A stretch of 9,792 bases of DNA from an uncultured Microbacteriaceae bacterium. GTDB taxonomy: Bacteria > Actinomycetota > Actinomycetes > Actinomycetales > Microbacteriaceae. The DNA is taken from assembly GCA_903907615.1 (NCBI GenBank), contig CAIVOR010000068.1, positions 1-9,792 of the forward strand. Reading direction: 5' to 3'. The notes under the pieces are model-generated. The model did not search any database, had not been told where the DNA came from, and saw nothing but the letters and a program-made list of their open reading frames with translations. The first letter of the stretch is position 1. Every line of letters starts with the position of its first letter. Position numbers and translations under genes: made by a program. Shown here one piece after another: positions 1 through 5,908 of this stretch.

Positions 1-864
1 TGCAGCCTTGCTGGCAGCCGGCTTCTTGGCCGGCGCGGCCTGCTTGGGCTTTGCCGTAGCCGATGCCGACGGAGCCGCCGAAGCGGCAACCGACGCAGCG
101 GGCTTGGCGCCAGCAGACTTGATTGAGCGACCAAACAGCGGGCCGTAGGTCACGCCGGCGATGAGGCCACCGATGATGGGGAACACAATGAACACCCAGA
201 CCTGCGAGAGCGCTGCCGGACCACCGTAGATGGCCGTCGCGATCGAACGAGCGGGGTTGAAGCCACCACCCGAAACGGGCACGGCAACAATGTTCAGCAT
301 CACGAGCGTGAAACCGATGGCGATCGGAGCAAAGCCTGCGGGGTTGAGCTTGTCGGTCGCGCCCATGATCACCCAAACGAGGATTGCCGTGGCAATGACC
401 TCAATGATGATGGCGGCGGGAAGCTCGAAGTGCAGGGGCGAGTGGTCGCCGTATCCGTTGGACGCGAAGCCACTGTCGGTCAGGTACTTGAGCAGGCTCT
501 GGTCCTTGTTCGAGGGGCCGAACATCGCGATGACGTAGAGAACGCTCGAGGCGATAAGACCACCGATGAGCTGGGCAACGATGTAGCCGAGCACGTCGCG
601 CCAGGCGAAGCGGCGACCGAGGGCCAGACCGAGCGTCACGGCAGGGTTGAAGTGTCCACCCGAGATGCCACCAACGGCATAGATGGCCACCATGACCGAG
701 AGACCCAGAGCGAATGCAACACCGAGGAAGCCGGCGCCGTTGGTCTGGTTTCCGCCGAAGGTGGTGGCAAACAGTGCTGCACCGCCCACGCCAAATACGA
801 GAACGAACGTTCCGAAGACCTCAGCGAGGAAACGGTTGGTATAGGTAGGAGTTGAGTCAGCCAT
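1..864 (-). CDS. Aquaporin / MIP-family channel, partial (C-terminus off left edge)
   Basis: A membrane channel for water or small neutral solutes. The ATG is at 864-862, with a purine-rich AGAAAGGG about 10 bases upstream, and 288 codons are open to the window edge. Both pore motifs are visible: HFNPAV with N73-P74-A75, and GGFNPARS with N203-P204-A205-R206. The N-terminus (RFLAEVFGTFVLVFG) and the conserved GFAPIAIG before helix 5 match the AqpZ branch. By my hand alignment to E. coli AqpZ, the aromatic/arginine filter positions F43, H174, T183 and R189 become L53, N191, G200 and R206. Only the Arg is kept, so strict water selectivity is doubtful. From about residue 245 a low-complexity tail rich in Ala, Lys and Pro (for example KQAAPAKKPAASKAA) continues past the edge; AqpZ-type channels normally end soon after helix 6. 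The family is certain; the transported solute is not. Confidence 0.93.
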   Translation of the reverse strand, partial: MADSTPTYTNRFLAEVFGTFVLVFGVGGAALFATTFGGNQTNGAGFLGVAFALGLSVMVAIYAVGGISGGHFNPAVTLGLALGRRFAWRDVLGYIVAQLIGGLIASSVLYVIAMFGPSNKDQSLLKYLTDSGFASNGYGDHSPLHFELPAAIIIEVIATAILVWVIMGATDKLNPAGFAPIAIGFTLVMLNIVAVPVSGGGFNPARSIATAIYGGPAALSQVWVFIVFPIIGGLIAGVTYGPLFGRSIKSAGAKPAASVAASAAPSASATAKPKQAAPAKKPAASKAA

Positions 865-964
865 AACTGGCGGCACCCTTTCTTTTTTTTCGAATTCGAG
901 CAACCGACAGTGGTCACTTCCGGTTCGAGGTTAGTGGACGTTCGCCCCCTCACCTCGGAGGAAT

Positions 965-979
965 TGCCGGTGACCGGCA
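965..979. promoter_or_regulatory. 15-base perfect palindrome upstream of the aquaporin gene (candidate operator)
   Basis: TGCCGG-TGA-CCGGCA is a perfect 6+3+6 inverted repeat in the 239-base divergent region between the aquaporin (-) and acyl-CoA synthetase (+) genes, about 100 bases upstream of the aquaporin start. It could be an operator or a short hairpin. No regulator can be assigned, and I found no convincing -35/-10 pair in either direction in this region. Confidence 0.35.
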
Positions 980-984
980 TCCCT

Positions 985-1026
985 CACAATTAGATGAAGT
1001 TCGTAATTATTGTGTTTATCAACGAA
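985..1026. promoter_or_regulatory. AT-rich inverted repeats upstream of the acyl-CoA synthetase gene
   Basis: This is the most AT-rich stretch of the divergent region. It holds two loosely spaced inverted repeats: CACAAT (985-990) with ATTGTG (1009-1014), and TTCGT (1000-1004) with ACGAA (1022-1026). Its position 80-120 bases before the ligase start suits a promoter or operator. The spacers of 17-18 bases are longer than usual, so this is only a candidate. Confidence 0.3.
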
Positions 1027-1103
1027 TATCCCGGCTAGCATTACCGAGACGAGAGTCGGGATGTGCACCGCGGCACGGGTCGCGCTGAAAGGGAAATTGT
1101 TCA

Positions 1104-2624
1104 ATGGAGAACCAAGGCATCGGATCCTGGGCGACGCGACGACGCGTCAAGTCCGCAGGCAAAACCGCCTTCATCTTTAACGATGTGTCCACCAGCTACG
1201 ACGAGTTCCACGTTCAGGTCAATCAGCTGGCGCACGCTCTTCGCGGCGCGGGAATCACGCGCGGTACGCGTGTGGCGTACCTCGGTGAGAACCACCCCAC
1301 CTTTCTGGTGACCTTCTTGGCCACCACGCAGATCGGCGCCATCTTCGTTCCCCTCAACACGCGTCTGGCTCCCGCCGAGGTGTCGTATGCGCTCGATGAC
1401 AGCGGGGCGAGCCTGCTCATCCACTCGGGTGCTCTCGCGCATCTGGCCGTACAGGGCTCGGTCGGGATGTCGCTCCAGCTCGTCCAGGCAGACGGCGAGC
1501 CCCACGAGGCTGGCGTCACCACGCTCGCCGCATTCACCGAAGGAACATCGGCCGAGTTTATTGATGAACGCGTGGAGCAGGATGACCCGGCTCTCATCCT
1601 TTACACGTCGGGCACCACGGGTCACCCCAAGGGGGCAGTGCTCACCCACGCGAACTTCATTTGGAACACGATCAACGCCATCATCGACTTCGACATCACG
1701 TCGAACGAAATGTCGCTCATGATCTCGCCGCTCTTTCACGTGGCGTCGCTCGGCATGGGTGCGCTGCCCATGCTCACCAAGGGCGGCACCATCGTGCTCG
1801 AGGCCGGCTTCAACCCGGAGCGCGCGCTCATGCTTATCGAGAAGTACGGCATCACGATGCTGAGCGGTGTGCCCACGACCTATCAGATGCTGTGCGAGCA
1901 CCCCAACTGGGACACGACGGACCTGTCGACCGTGCACCACATGACCTGCGGCGGATCCGCAGTGCCCGCGCGCGTACTCGACGCCTACGAGTCCCGCGGT
2001 CTCGCCTTCACCCTCTCCTACGGCATGACCGAGACATCGCCGGGAGCAACCGCCATGCCTCCGTCTTACAGCCGGGCAAAGGCCGGTTCGTCGGGAATGC
2101 CCCACTTCTTCGTCGACATGCGCATCCGCACCGAAGAAAACACTGAGGCGCCCGTCGGGGAAGTTGGCGAGATCCAACTGCGTGGGCGAAACGTCATCGC
2201 CGAATACTGGAACAAGCCCGAGGCGAGCCGCGACTCATTCGTCGACGGCAACTGGTTCAAGACCGGCGACATGGGCTACGTCGACGAGGACGGTTTCCTG
2301 TTCGTCGCCGACCGCATCAAGGACATGATCATCTCCGGCGGCGAGAACATCTATCCGGCCGAAATCGAGCAAATAATTTTCGAGCTTGATGGTGTTACCG
2401 GAGTGGCGCTCATTGGCGTACCGGACGACAAGTGGGGCGAAGTGCCGTGGGCAATTCTCGCCATGGCGGGTGACGCGACCGTGACGCTTGACCAGGTGCG
2501 GAACCACCTCGAGAACCGGGTGGCGCGATACAAGATGCCCAAAAACCTGATCGTTATCGACGAGTTCCCGCGCACGGCCAGCGGAAAGATTCGCAAGGCC
2601 GAGCTGCGCAAGCGCTTCGCCTAG
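1104..2624 (+). CDS. Acyl-CoA synthetase (AMP-forming, class I adenylate-forming, FadD-like)
   Basis: Activates a carboxylic acid to its CoA thioester through an acyl-adenylate, using ATP. The 506 residues carry all the core motifs of the ANL superfamily: P-loop YTSGTTGHPKG (167-177), YGMTET (306-311), TGD with D389, hinge region DRIKD (403-407), SGGENIYPAEIE (from 411) and the C-terminal PRTASGKIRK with catalytic lysine K495. The length fits FadD-like and short aryl-CoA ligases. The ATG at 1104 is preceded by GAAAGGGA (1087-1094). The gene stands alone on the plus strand, divergent from the aquaporin and convergent with TetR. Because the operon at 4092-7584 has every later beta-oxidation step but no ligase, this enzyme probably supplies its CoA ester. 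The specificity cannot be read from the motifs; an aryl-propanoic, cinnamic or medium-chain fatty acid is possible. Confidence 0.95.
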   Translation: MENQGIGSWATRRRVKSAGKTAFIFNDVSTSYDEFHVQVNQLAHALRGAGITRGTRVAYLGENHPTFLVTFLATTQIGAIFVPLNTRLAPAEVSYALDDSGASLLIHSGALAHLAVQGSVGMSLQLVQADGEPHEAGVTTLAAFTEGTSAEFIDERVEQDDPALILYTSGTTGHPKGAVLTHANFIWNTINAIIDFDITSNEMSLMISPLFHVASLGMGALPMLTKGGTIVLEAGFNPERALMLIEKYGITMLSGVPTTYQMLCEHPNWDTTDLSTVHHMTCGGSAVPARVLDAYESRGLAFTLSYGMTETSPGATAMPPSYSRAKAGSSGMPHFFVDMRIRTEENTEAPVGEVGEIQLRGRNVIAEYWNKPEASRDSFVDGNWFKTGDMGYVDEDGFLFVADRIKDMIISGGENIYPAEIEQIIFELDGVTGVALIGVPDDKWGEVPWAILAMAGDATVTLDQVRNHLENRVARYKMPKNLIVIDEFPRTASGKIRKAELRKRFA

Positions 2625-2634
2625 TTGGCGAGGG
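2621..2634. repeat. 14-base direct repeat, left copy (contains the ligase stop codon)
   Basis: CTAGTTGGCGAGGG occurs here and again at 2717-2730, on either side of the REP-like palindrome. This copy includes the TAG stop of the acyl-CoA synthetase. The exact match resembles a target-site duplication around an inserted element. Confidence 0.8.
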
Positions 2635-2636
2635 TT

Positions 2637-2708
2637 GCTGGTTGAGTAGGCCGCAGGCCGTATCGAAACCGCAACCGGCTTCGATACGTCGCTTCGCGAC
2701 CACTCAGC
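2637..2708. repeat. REP-like / MITE-like palindromic intergenic repeat
   Basis: A compound inverted repeat fills the space between two convergent genes. The outer arms GTTGAGT (2641-2647) and ACTCAGC (2702-2708) pair with one G-T wobble. The inner arms GTATCGAA (2660-2667) and TTCGATAC (2680-2687) pair perfectly, extended by CC/GG around a 6-base loop. Two side hairpins are visible: GGCC-GCA-GGCC on the left and GTCGC-TTC-GCGAC on the right, so the RNA or cruciform would be branched. Elements with GTTGAGTAG and GTATCGAAACC cores are, from general knowledge, abundant between genes in Microbacteriaceae. It may also act as a bidirectional terminator for the ligase and TetR genes, although there is no U-tract. 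Confidence 0.85.
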
Positions 2709-2716
2709 TAACGTTG

Positions 2717-2730
2717 CTAGTTGGCGAGGG
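2717..2730. repeat. 14-base direct repeat, right copy (contains the TetR stop codon)
   Basis: Second copy of CTAGTTGGCGAGGG. Its first three bases are the complement of the TetR gene's TAG stop, and the rest encodes the end of that protein (PLAN). If one copy is a duplication, the ancestral ligase and TetR genes would have shared a single CTAG as overlapping convergent stops. Confidence 0.8.
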
Positions 2731-3316
2731 GCTCGGTAACCGCGCGGATGAGTTTGTTCCACGCCTCAGGGTCGACCTTTGTGACGGCAACGTCGTCGAC
2801 TGCCCGGCCCAGTGTGTAGGCCTGCAGGAAGACCGCAATCGCGCGGGCATCCAAGTCGTTGCGAATCCATTCCTTTTCCTGGGCCGAGACAACGGCCTCC
2901 ACCAGGGTGTTGGTCAATCGTTCCTGCTCTACCGACAGCTGGGCGCGGAAGCGCAGGTTTGAGTTAGCCATGCCCAATTCGCGGGCGCGTTCCGCTCGGC
3001 GGTGAGCACGTTCGGGATCTTGGGTGTCGATTGACATTTCGTACATGCGTTCAAAAAACTCCGCGGCCGACGTGGAACTCGCGACAATATCCGCAATAAC
3101 GGCGTTCGTGAAGTCAACACCCGCGCTGAATCGGCGGACGAGGGTGGCCTCGATGAGCGCGGGGAAGTCACCGAAATGGTGGTACAGCGATCCCCGGGCT
3201 ACGCCCGACGCGGTGAGGACGTCTTCGACGAGAATATTCTGCGGATGCTCGCCGTCGAGCATTTGGGAGACGGTATTAATCAACCGCTCCTTAGTGGAAA
3301 CACCCTGTTTTGCCAT
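2717..3316 (-). CDS. TetR/AcrR-family transcriptional regulator
   Basis: A 199-residue DNA-binding protein, the usual TetR size. The N-terminal helix-turn-helix covers about residues 8-55, with the recognition region GVARGSLYHHFGD followed by FPALIEATL. The position that is often Lys in family members (FxxKxxL) is not Lys here. The all-helical C-terminal part would form the ligand pocket and dimer interface; in the FadR/KstR types the ligand is often an acyl-CoA. The ATG at 3316 has CTAGGATAG just upstream. It lies 100 bases downstream of the MarR gene on the same strand and is convergent with the acyl-CoA synthetase. Local control of the ligase and/or the operon at 4092 is inferred from position. 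Repression is the common mode for this family but is not shown here. Confidence 0.93.
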   Translation of the reverse strand: MAKQGVSTKERLINTVSQMLDGEHPQNILVEDVLTASGVARGSLYHHFGDFPALIEATLVRRFSAGVDFTNAVIADIVASSTSAAEFFERMYEMSIDTQDPERAHRRAERARELGMANSNLRFRAQLSVEQERLTNTLVEAVVSAQEKEWIRNDLDARAIAVFLQAYTLGRAVDDVAVTKVDPEAWNKLIRAVTEPLAN

Positions 3317-3318
3317 TG

Positions 3319-3331
3319 TTCTATCCTAGAA
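3319..3331. promoter_or_regulatory. Inverted repeat in the TetR 5' leader (candidate autoregulatory operator)
   Basis: TTCTA-TCC-TAGAA is a perfect 5+3+5 inverted repeat ending 3 bases before the TetR start codon and overlapping its ribosome-binding site. An operator here would allow self-repression. The arms are short, so chance is possible. Confidence 0.35.
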
Positions 3332-3346
3332 GAAATGAGGTACCGA

Positions 3347-3377
3347 TTTCAGGCTAACAGCACGTTATGCCCTGAAA
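3347..3377. promoter_or_regulatory. Inverted repeat between the MarR and TetR genes (hairpin or operator)
   Basis: TTTCAGG (3347-3353) and CCTGAAA (3371-3377) are perfect 7-base arms. Between them, TAAC (3355-3358) and GTTA (3364-3367) pair again with a slight offset. In RNA from the minus strand this would fold after the MarR stop, so it may attenuate or end the MarR transcript; there is no U-tract after it. It could instead be a wide operator for the TetR promoter. Confidence 0.35.
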
Positions 3378-3386
3378 AAATTCAAT

Positions 3387-3400
3387 ATTTCTTCAGAAAT
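3387..3400. promoter_or_regulatory. 14-base AT-rich palindrome after the MarR stop
   Basis: ATTTCT-TC-AGAAAT is a perfect 6+2+6 palindrome, 16 bases beyond the MarR stop codon and about 70 bases upstream of TetR. Its size and AT-richness suit an operator at a separate TetR promoter, but no clear promoter hexamers support that. Confidence 0.35.
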
Positions 3401-3416
3401 TGACTCGCGAGCAGGG

Positions 3417-3860
3417 CTAAAGCGTGATTTTGCTGAGCAACCGACGCAAATCTTCGCGCTCATCTGCCGACAAAGCTGCGAGTGACTCCGCCTCGGTTTC
3501 TTGAGCCACGTCACGGGCGCGGGCATACATCTGCACTCCCTCTGCCGTGGCCACAATCACGTTGGTGCGACGATCGGTGGGTGCGGGGTGGCGTTCGACC
3601 AGTTGCGCCTTTTCGAGCTGATCGACAAGTGCCACGATTTGGCTGGCGTCGAGTGACAGAAACTCAGCGAGTTCGCGCTGGGTGGGTTCGAGCCCGCTCG
3701 CGGCCAATGACAGCACCGCGTAACTTCTGGCCTTCAGTCCCAGGGCGAGAAGTCGGCTGTTCGCGTGGCCCGTTCCGGCTGCGCGAGCACGAGCAAGCAA
3801 GAATTCCGTCTCATGGGCGAGCTCGGAAGCGCCAAAACGGGCGACATCGGACTTGGCCAC
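3417..3860 (-). CDS. MarR-family transcriptional regulator
   Basis: A 147-residue winged-helix regulator, the typical MarR length. The recognition part is TQRELAEFLSLDASQIVALVD (split here as TQRELAEFL and SLDASQIVALVD, about residues 60-80). It is followed by the wing signature DRRTNVIVAT (about 99-108). Amphipathic helices at both ends would form the dimer. The start is a GTG at 3860, chosen because AGGGAG lies 8 bases upstream and the fold begins soon after. It is divergent from the SDR operon across 231 bases that contain two inverted repeats. MarR proteins of aromatic acid catabolism, such as CouR, are released from DNA by aryl-CoA esters. By analogy this one may repress 4092-7584 and respond to an acyl-CoA made by the ligase; that link is inference. 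Confidence 0.93.
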   Translation of the reverse strand: MAKSDVARFGASELAHETEFLLARARAAGTGHANSRLLALGLKARSYAVLSLAASGLEPTQRELAEFLSLDASQIVALVDQLEKAQLVERHPAPTDRRTNVIVATAEGVQMYARARDVAQETEAESLAALSADEREDLRRLLSKITL

Positions 3861-3943
3861 GACTCACTCCCTCTCTCGTTCAGAACCTCGGCTGATTTGC
3901 CGCTCTCAGAAAACCCGGACGCCGCACTTGCTCTCGCCAGATA

Positions 3944-3959
3944 TTTAGTTGAAACTATA
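3944..3959. promoter_or_regulatory. Candidate MarR operator
   Basis: Around the centre GA (3951-3952), the arms AGTT and AACT pair perfectly and extend outward as TnTAGTT / AACTAnA, giving 6 of 7 pairs. AT-rich palindromes of this size with AGTT/AACT cores are typical of MarR sites. It lies about 85 bases upstream of the MarR start and just before the SDR promoter, so it could serve autoregulation and operon control. No binding evidence is available. Confidence 0.45.
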
Positions 3960-3964
3960 AACCA

Positions 3965-3993
3965 TTGACACTTTAAAGCATTTGAGGTGTCAT
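3965..3993 (+). promoter_or_regulatory. Promoter of the SDR operon embedded in a 27-base palindrome (operator)
   Basis: A consensus -35 TTGACA (3965-3970) is followed after 17 bases by TGTCAT (3988-3993), a 4-of-6 match to TATAAT. Overlaid is an inverted repeat, 3966-3992, with half-sites TGACACnTnAAA and TTTnAnGTGTCA: 10 of 12 positions pair around a GCA centre. A dimeric repressor bound here would cover both promoter hexamers. Either the TetR or the MarR protein could be the ligand; the long interrupted form fits TetR somewhat better. The implied leader of the SDR mRNA is about 90 bases. Confidence 0.6.
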
Positions 3994-4091
3994 GGATTGA
4001 GGTTAACAATAGTTGTCGCCTCTCGCACAACTCCGTCGCCCCATCCTCGAAAAGTCGCTTGCCCCAAAAATTGCACCAGTCAAGGAGAACC

Positions 4092-5021
4092 ATGTCACTC
4101 GCAGGCAAAGTAGCCGTCGTTACCGGAAGTGGACAGGGTCTCGGCCTTGCCTATGCTCAGGAACTCGCCGCACAGGGCGCGGCCATCGTGATTAACGATG
4201 TCAACGCCGATGTGGCCAACGCCGCCGTGGCCAGCATCGTCGACGCCGGCGGAAAGGCCGTGGCCGTCGTTGCCGCTGTGGGTTCCACCGAGACCGCCAA
4301 AAAGCTCGTCGACACGGCCGTCTCCGAATTCGGACGCCTCGACATCATGGTCACGAACGCGGGAATCCTGCGCGACACCGTGCTGTGGAAGATGTCGGAC
4401 GACGACTTCGACGCCGTGATCAACGTTCACCTCAAAGGAACCTTCACGTGTGTTCGCGAAGCCGCCATCTACATGCGCGAAAACGAGATTGCCGGTCGCA
4501 TCATCTGCATCGGCTCGCCCACCGGTCAGCGCGGAAACTTTGGTCAGACCAACTACGCGGCCGCCAAGGCCGGCATCGTGGGAATGGTGCGCACCTGGGC
4601 ACTCGAGCTCAAGAAGGCGGGCATCACCGTCAACGCCGTGATTCCTGTTGCCGCCACTGCGATGACCGCCACTGTGCCTTACTTTGCCGCGGCCATCGAG
4701 GCCGACGCGAAGGGTGAGACCATGCCGGACTTCTTCCGCAAGACGCTGGGCTTTGGCACCAGTGGCGACGTTGCTCCGCTCGTGGCGTTCCTCGCCTCCG
4801 ACGAGGCTGCTGCTTTCACGGGCCAGGCCATCGGCATTGGTGGCGACCGCCTGCAGGTGTACACGCACCCCGATGCCGCAGTGACCGAGTACCACGAGGG
4901 CGGCTGGTCATACAGCGATCTCGTCACAGCTTTTGCCGGCCCTCTTGCTGGATCCGCACAGTCGGTGGGCGAGCGCATGCCCCCGCTGCCCGAAGACCTG
5001 GTTCGCGAGCCGGCCAAGTAG
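4092..5021 (+). CDS. Short-chain dehydrogenase/reductase, probable 3-hydroxyacyl-CoA dehydrogenase
   Basis: First gene of the operon, 309 residues. The Rossmann motif TGSGQGLG (11-18) is followed by D36 at the end of strand 2, which favours NAD over NADP. NAG is at 89-91, and the catalytic set is N111, S142, Y155 and K159 (YAAAK). The ATG at 4092 follows AAGGAGA by a few bases; an in-frame upstream ATG at 3987 lies in the operator region and adds unlike sequence, so I rejected it. About 50 residues extend past the usual SDR end near residue 250, as in the steroid-side-chain Hsd4A / HSD17B4-type dehydrogenases that oxidise (R)-3-hydroxyacyl-CoA. With the MaoC hydratase of this operon, which should make (R)-hydroxyacyl-CoA, that role fits well. 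A FabG-like or alcohol dehydrogenase role is the alternative. The next gene starts 5 bases after the stop. Confidence 0.93.
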   Translation: MSLAGKVAVVTGSGQGLGLAYAQELAAQGAAIVINDVNADVANAAVASIVDAGGKAVAVVAAVGSTETAKKLVDTAVSEFGRLDIMVTNAGILRDTVLWKMSDDDFDAVINVHLKGTFTCVREAAIYMRENEIAGRIICIGSPTGQRGNFGQTNYAAAKAGIVGMVRTWALELKKAGITVNAVIPVAATAMTATVPYFAAAIEADAKGETMPDFFRKTLGFGTSGDVAPLVAFLASDEAAAFTGQAIGIGGDRLQVYTHPDAAVTEYHEGGWSYSDLVTAFAGPLAGSAQSVGERMPPLPEDLVREPAK

Positions 5022-5026
5022 GCATC

Positions 5027-5908
5027 GTGCGTTACGAACTCAATCTGGATGTGGCCAACCTCACGGCCATCGACACGCACGTGCACATCGAGGTCGACGA
5101 CCACGGGCACAATGCCCTGACCGACGATCTCGTTGAGGCGGCCAGCAAGTACTTCAAGACAGACGGTCCCCGCCCCACGCTCGACGACATCGCCACGATT
5201 TATCGGGAACGCAAGATGGCTGCCGTGGTGTTCACTGTGGACGCCACCACCTCGCTCGGGCACTCCCCCAACTCCACCGAGGAAATTGTGGCCGGCGCGA
5301 TTCGCAACAGCGACGTGCTGATCCCCTTCGGCTCGGTTGATCCGCTCCAGGGGTCGCGCGCGGTCGACCGCGCGAAGGACCTGTTCGAGACCTACGGTGT
5401 GCGCGGTTTCAAGTTTCACCCCACGCTGCAGAACTTCGACCCGAGTGACGAAGCGTTCACGCCTCTTTTCTCGGTGATTGACGAGATGGAAGTGCCGGTC
5501 ATCTTCCACACCGGTCAAACCGGAATCGGCTCTGGGCTTCCCGGCGGTCGGGGGCTGCGCCTCTCTCTGTCGAACCCCATGCTGCTCGACGACCTGGCCG
5601 CACGCTTTCCCGGTCTCGACATCGTGATGGCCCACCCCTCTGTGCCGTGGCAAGACGAAGCCCTGGCCGTGGCCACACACAAAGCCAACGTGTGGATTGA
5701 CCTGAGCGGATGGTCGCCCAAGTACTTCCCCGAGAACCTGGTGCGCCAAGCGAACTCCATTTTGCAGAACAAAGTGCTGTTCGGCTCTGACTTCCCCCTC
5801 ATCACGCCGGATCGCTGGCTGGGAGACTTTGCCAACCTCACCATCAAAGACGAAGTGCGCCCCAAGATTCTCAAGGACAATGCCGTGAGGCTGTTAGGAC
5901 TCAGCTAG
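5027..5908 (+). CDS. Amidohydrolase-2 family metal-dependent hydrolase, candidate beta-ketoacyl-CoA hydrolase
   Basis: A 293-residue TIM-barrel protein of the ACMSD-like amidohydrolase-2 family. Metal and active-site residues are in order: DTHVH with H18 and H20 on strand 1, FKFHP with K129 and H131, FHTG with H161, AHPS with H203, and GSDFP with D255 on strand 8. It starts with GTG, 5 bases after the SDR stop, and its own stop overlaps the next start by one base, so translation is probably coupled. The family includes decarboxylases and C-C or C-N hydrolases. In an operon with dehydrogenase, hydratase and oxidation steps but no thiolase, hydrolytic cleavage of the beta-ketoacyl-CoA is the most economical role. 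I recall CouO of Rhodococcus, an amidohydrolase in p-hydroxycinnamate degradation, as precedent. A decarboxylase or lactonase remains possible. Confidence 0.9.
   Translation: MRYELNLDVANLTAIDTHVHIEVDDHGHNALTDDLVEAASKYFKTDGPRPTLDDIATIYRERKMAAVVFTVDATTSLGHSPNSTEEIVAGAIRNSDVLIPFGSVDPLQGSRAVDRAKDLFETYGVRGFKFHPTLQNFDPSDEAFTPLFSVIDEMEVPVIFHTGQTGIGSGLPGGRGLRLSLSNPMLLDDLAARFPGLDIVMAHPSVPWQDEALAVATHKANVWIDLSGWSPKYFPENLVRQANSILQNKVLFGSDFPLITPDRWLGDFANLTIKDEVRPKILKDNAVRLLGLS

Noticed and set aside
230..855. Two plus-strand open frames (102 and 141 codons)
   Set aside because: They are opposite the aquaporin, whose NPA motifs and membrane helices make the minus-strand reading certain.
1101..2177. 358-codon open frame on the minus strand
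   Set aside because: It lies opposite the acyl-CoA synthetase, whose motifs are complete. The translation has no recognisable fold, being a His/Arg/Gly-rich frame typical of the complement of GC-rich coding DNA.
3987..4091. Upstream in-frame ATG extending the SDR by 35 residues
   Set aside because: It begins inside the promoter/operator palindrome and would add a non-SDR leader. The ATG at 4092 has a strong AAGGAGA and places the Rossmann motif at the normal position.
4679..5749. 356-codon open frame on the minus strand, and a 266-codon one at 4095-4895
   Set aside because: Both are antisense to the SDR and amidohydrolase genes, which have intact catalytic motifs and ribosome-binding context. 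The antisense products show no known motif.
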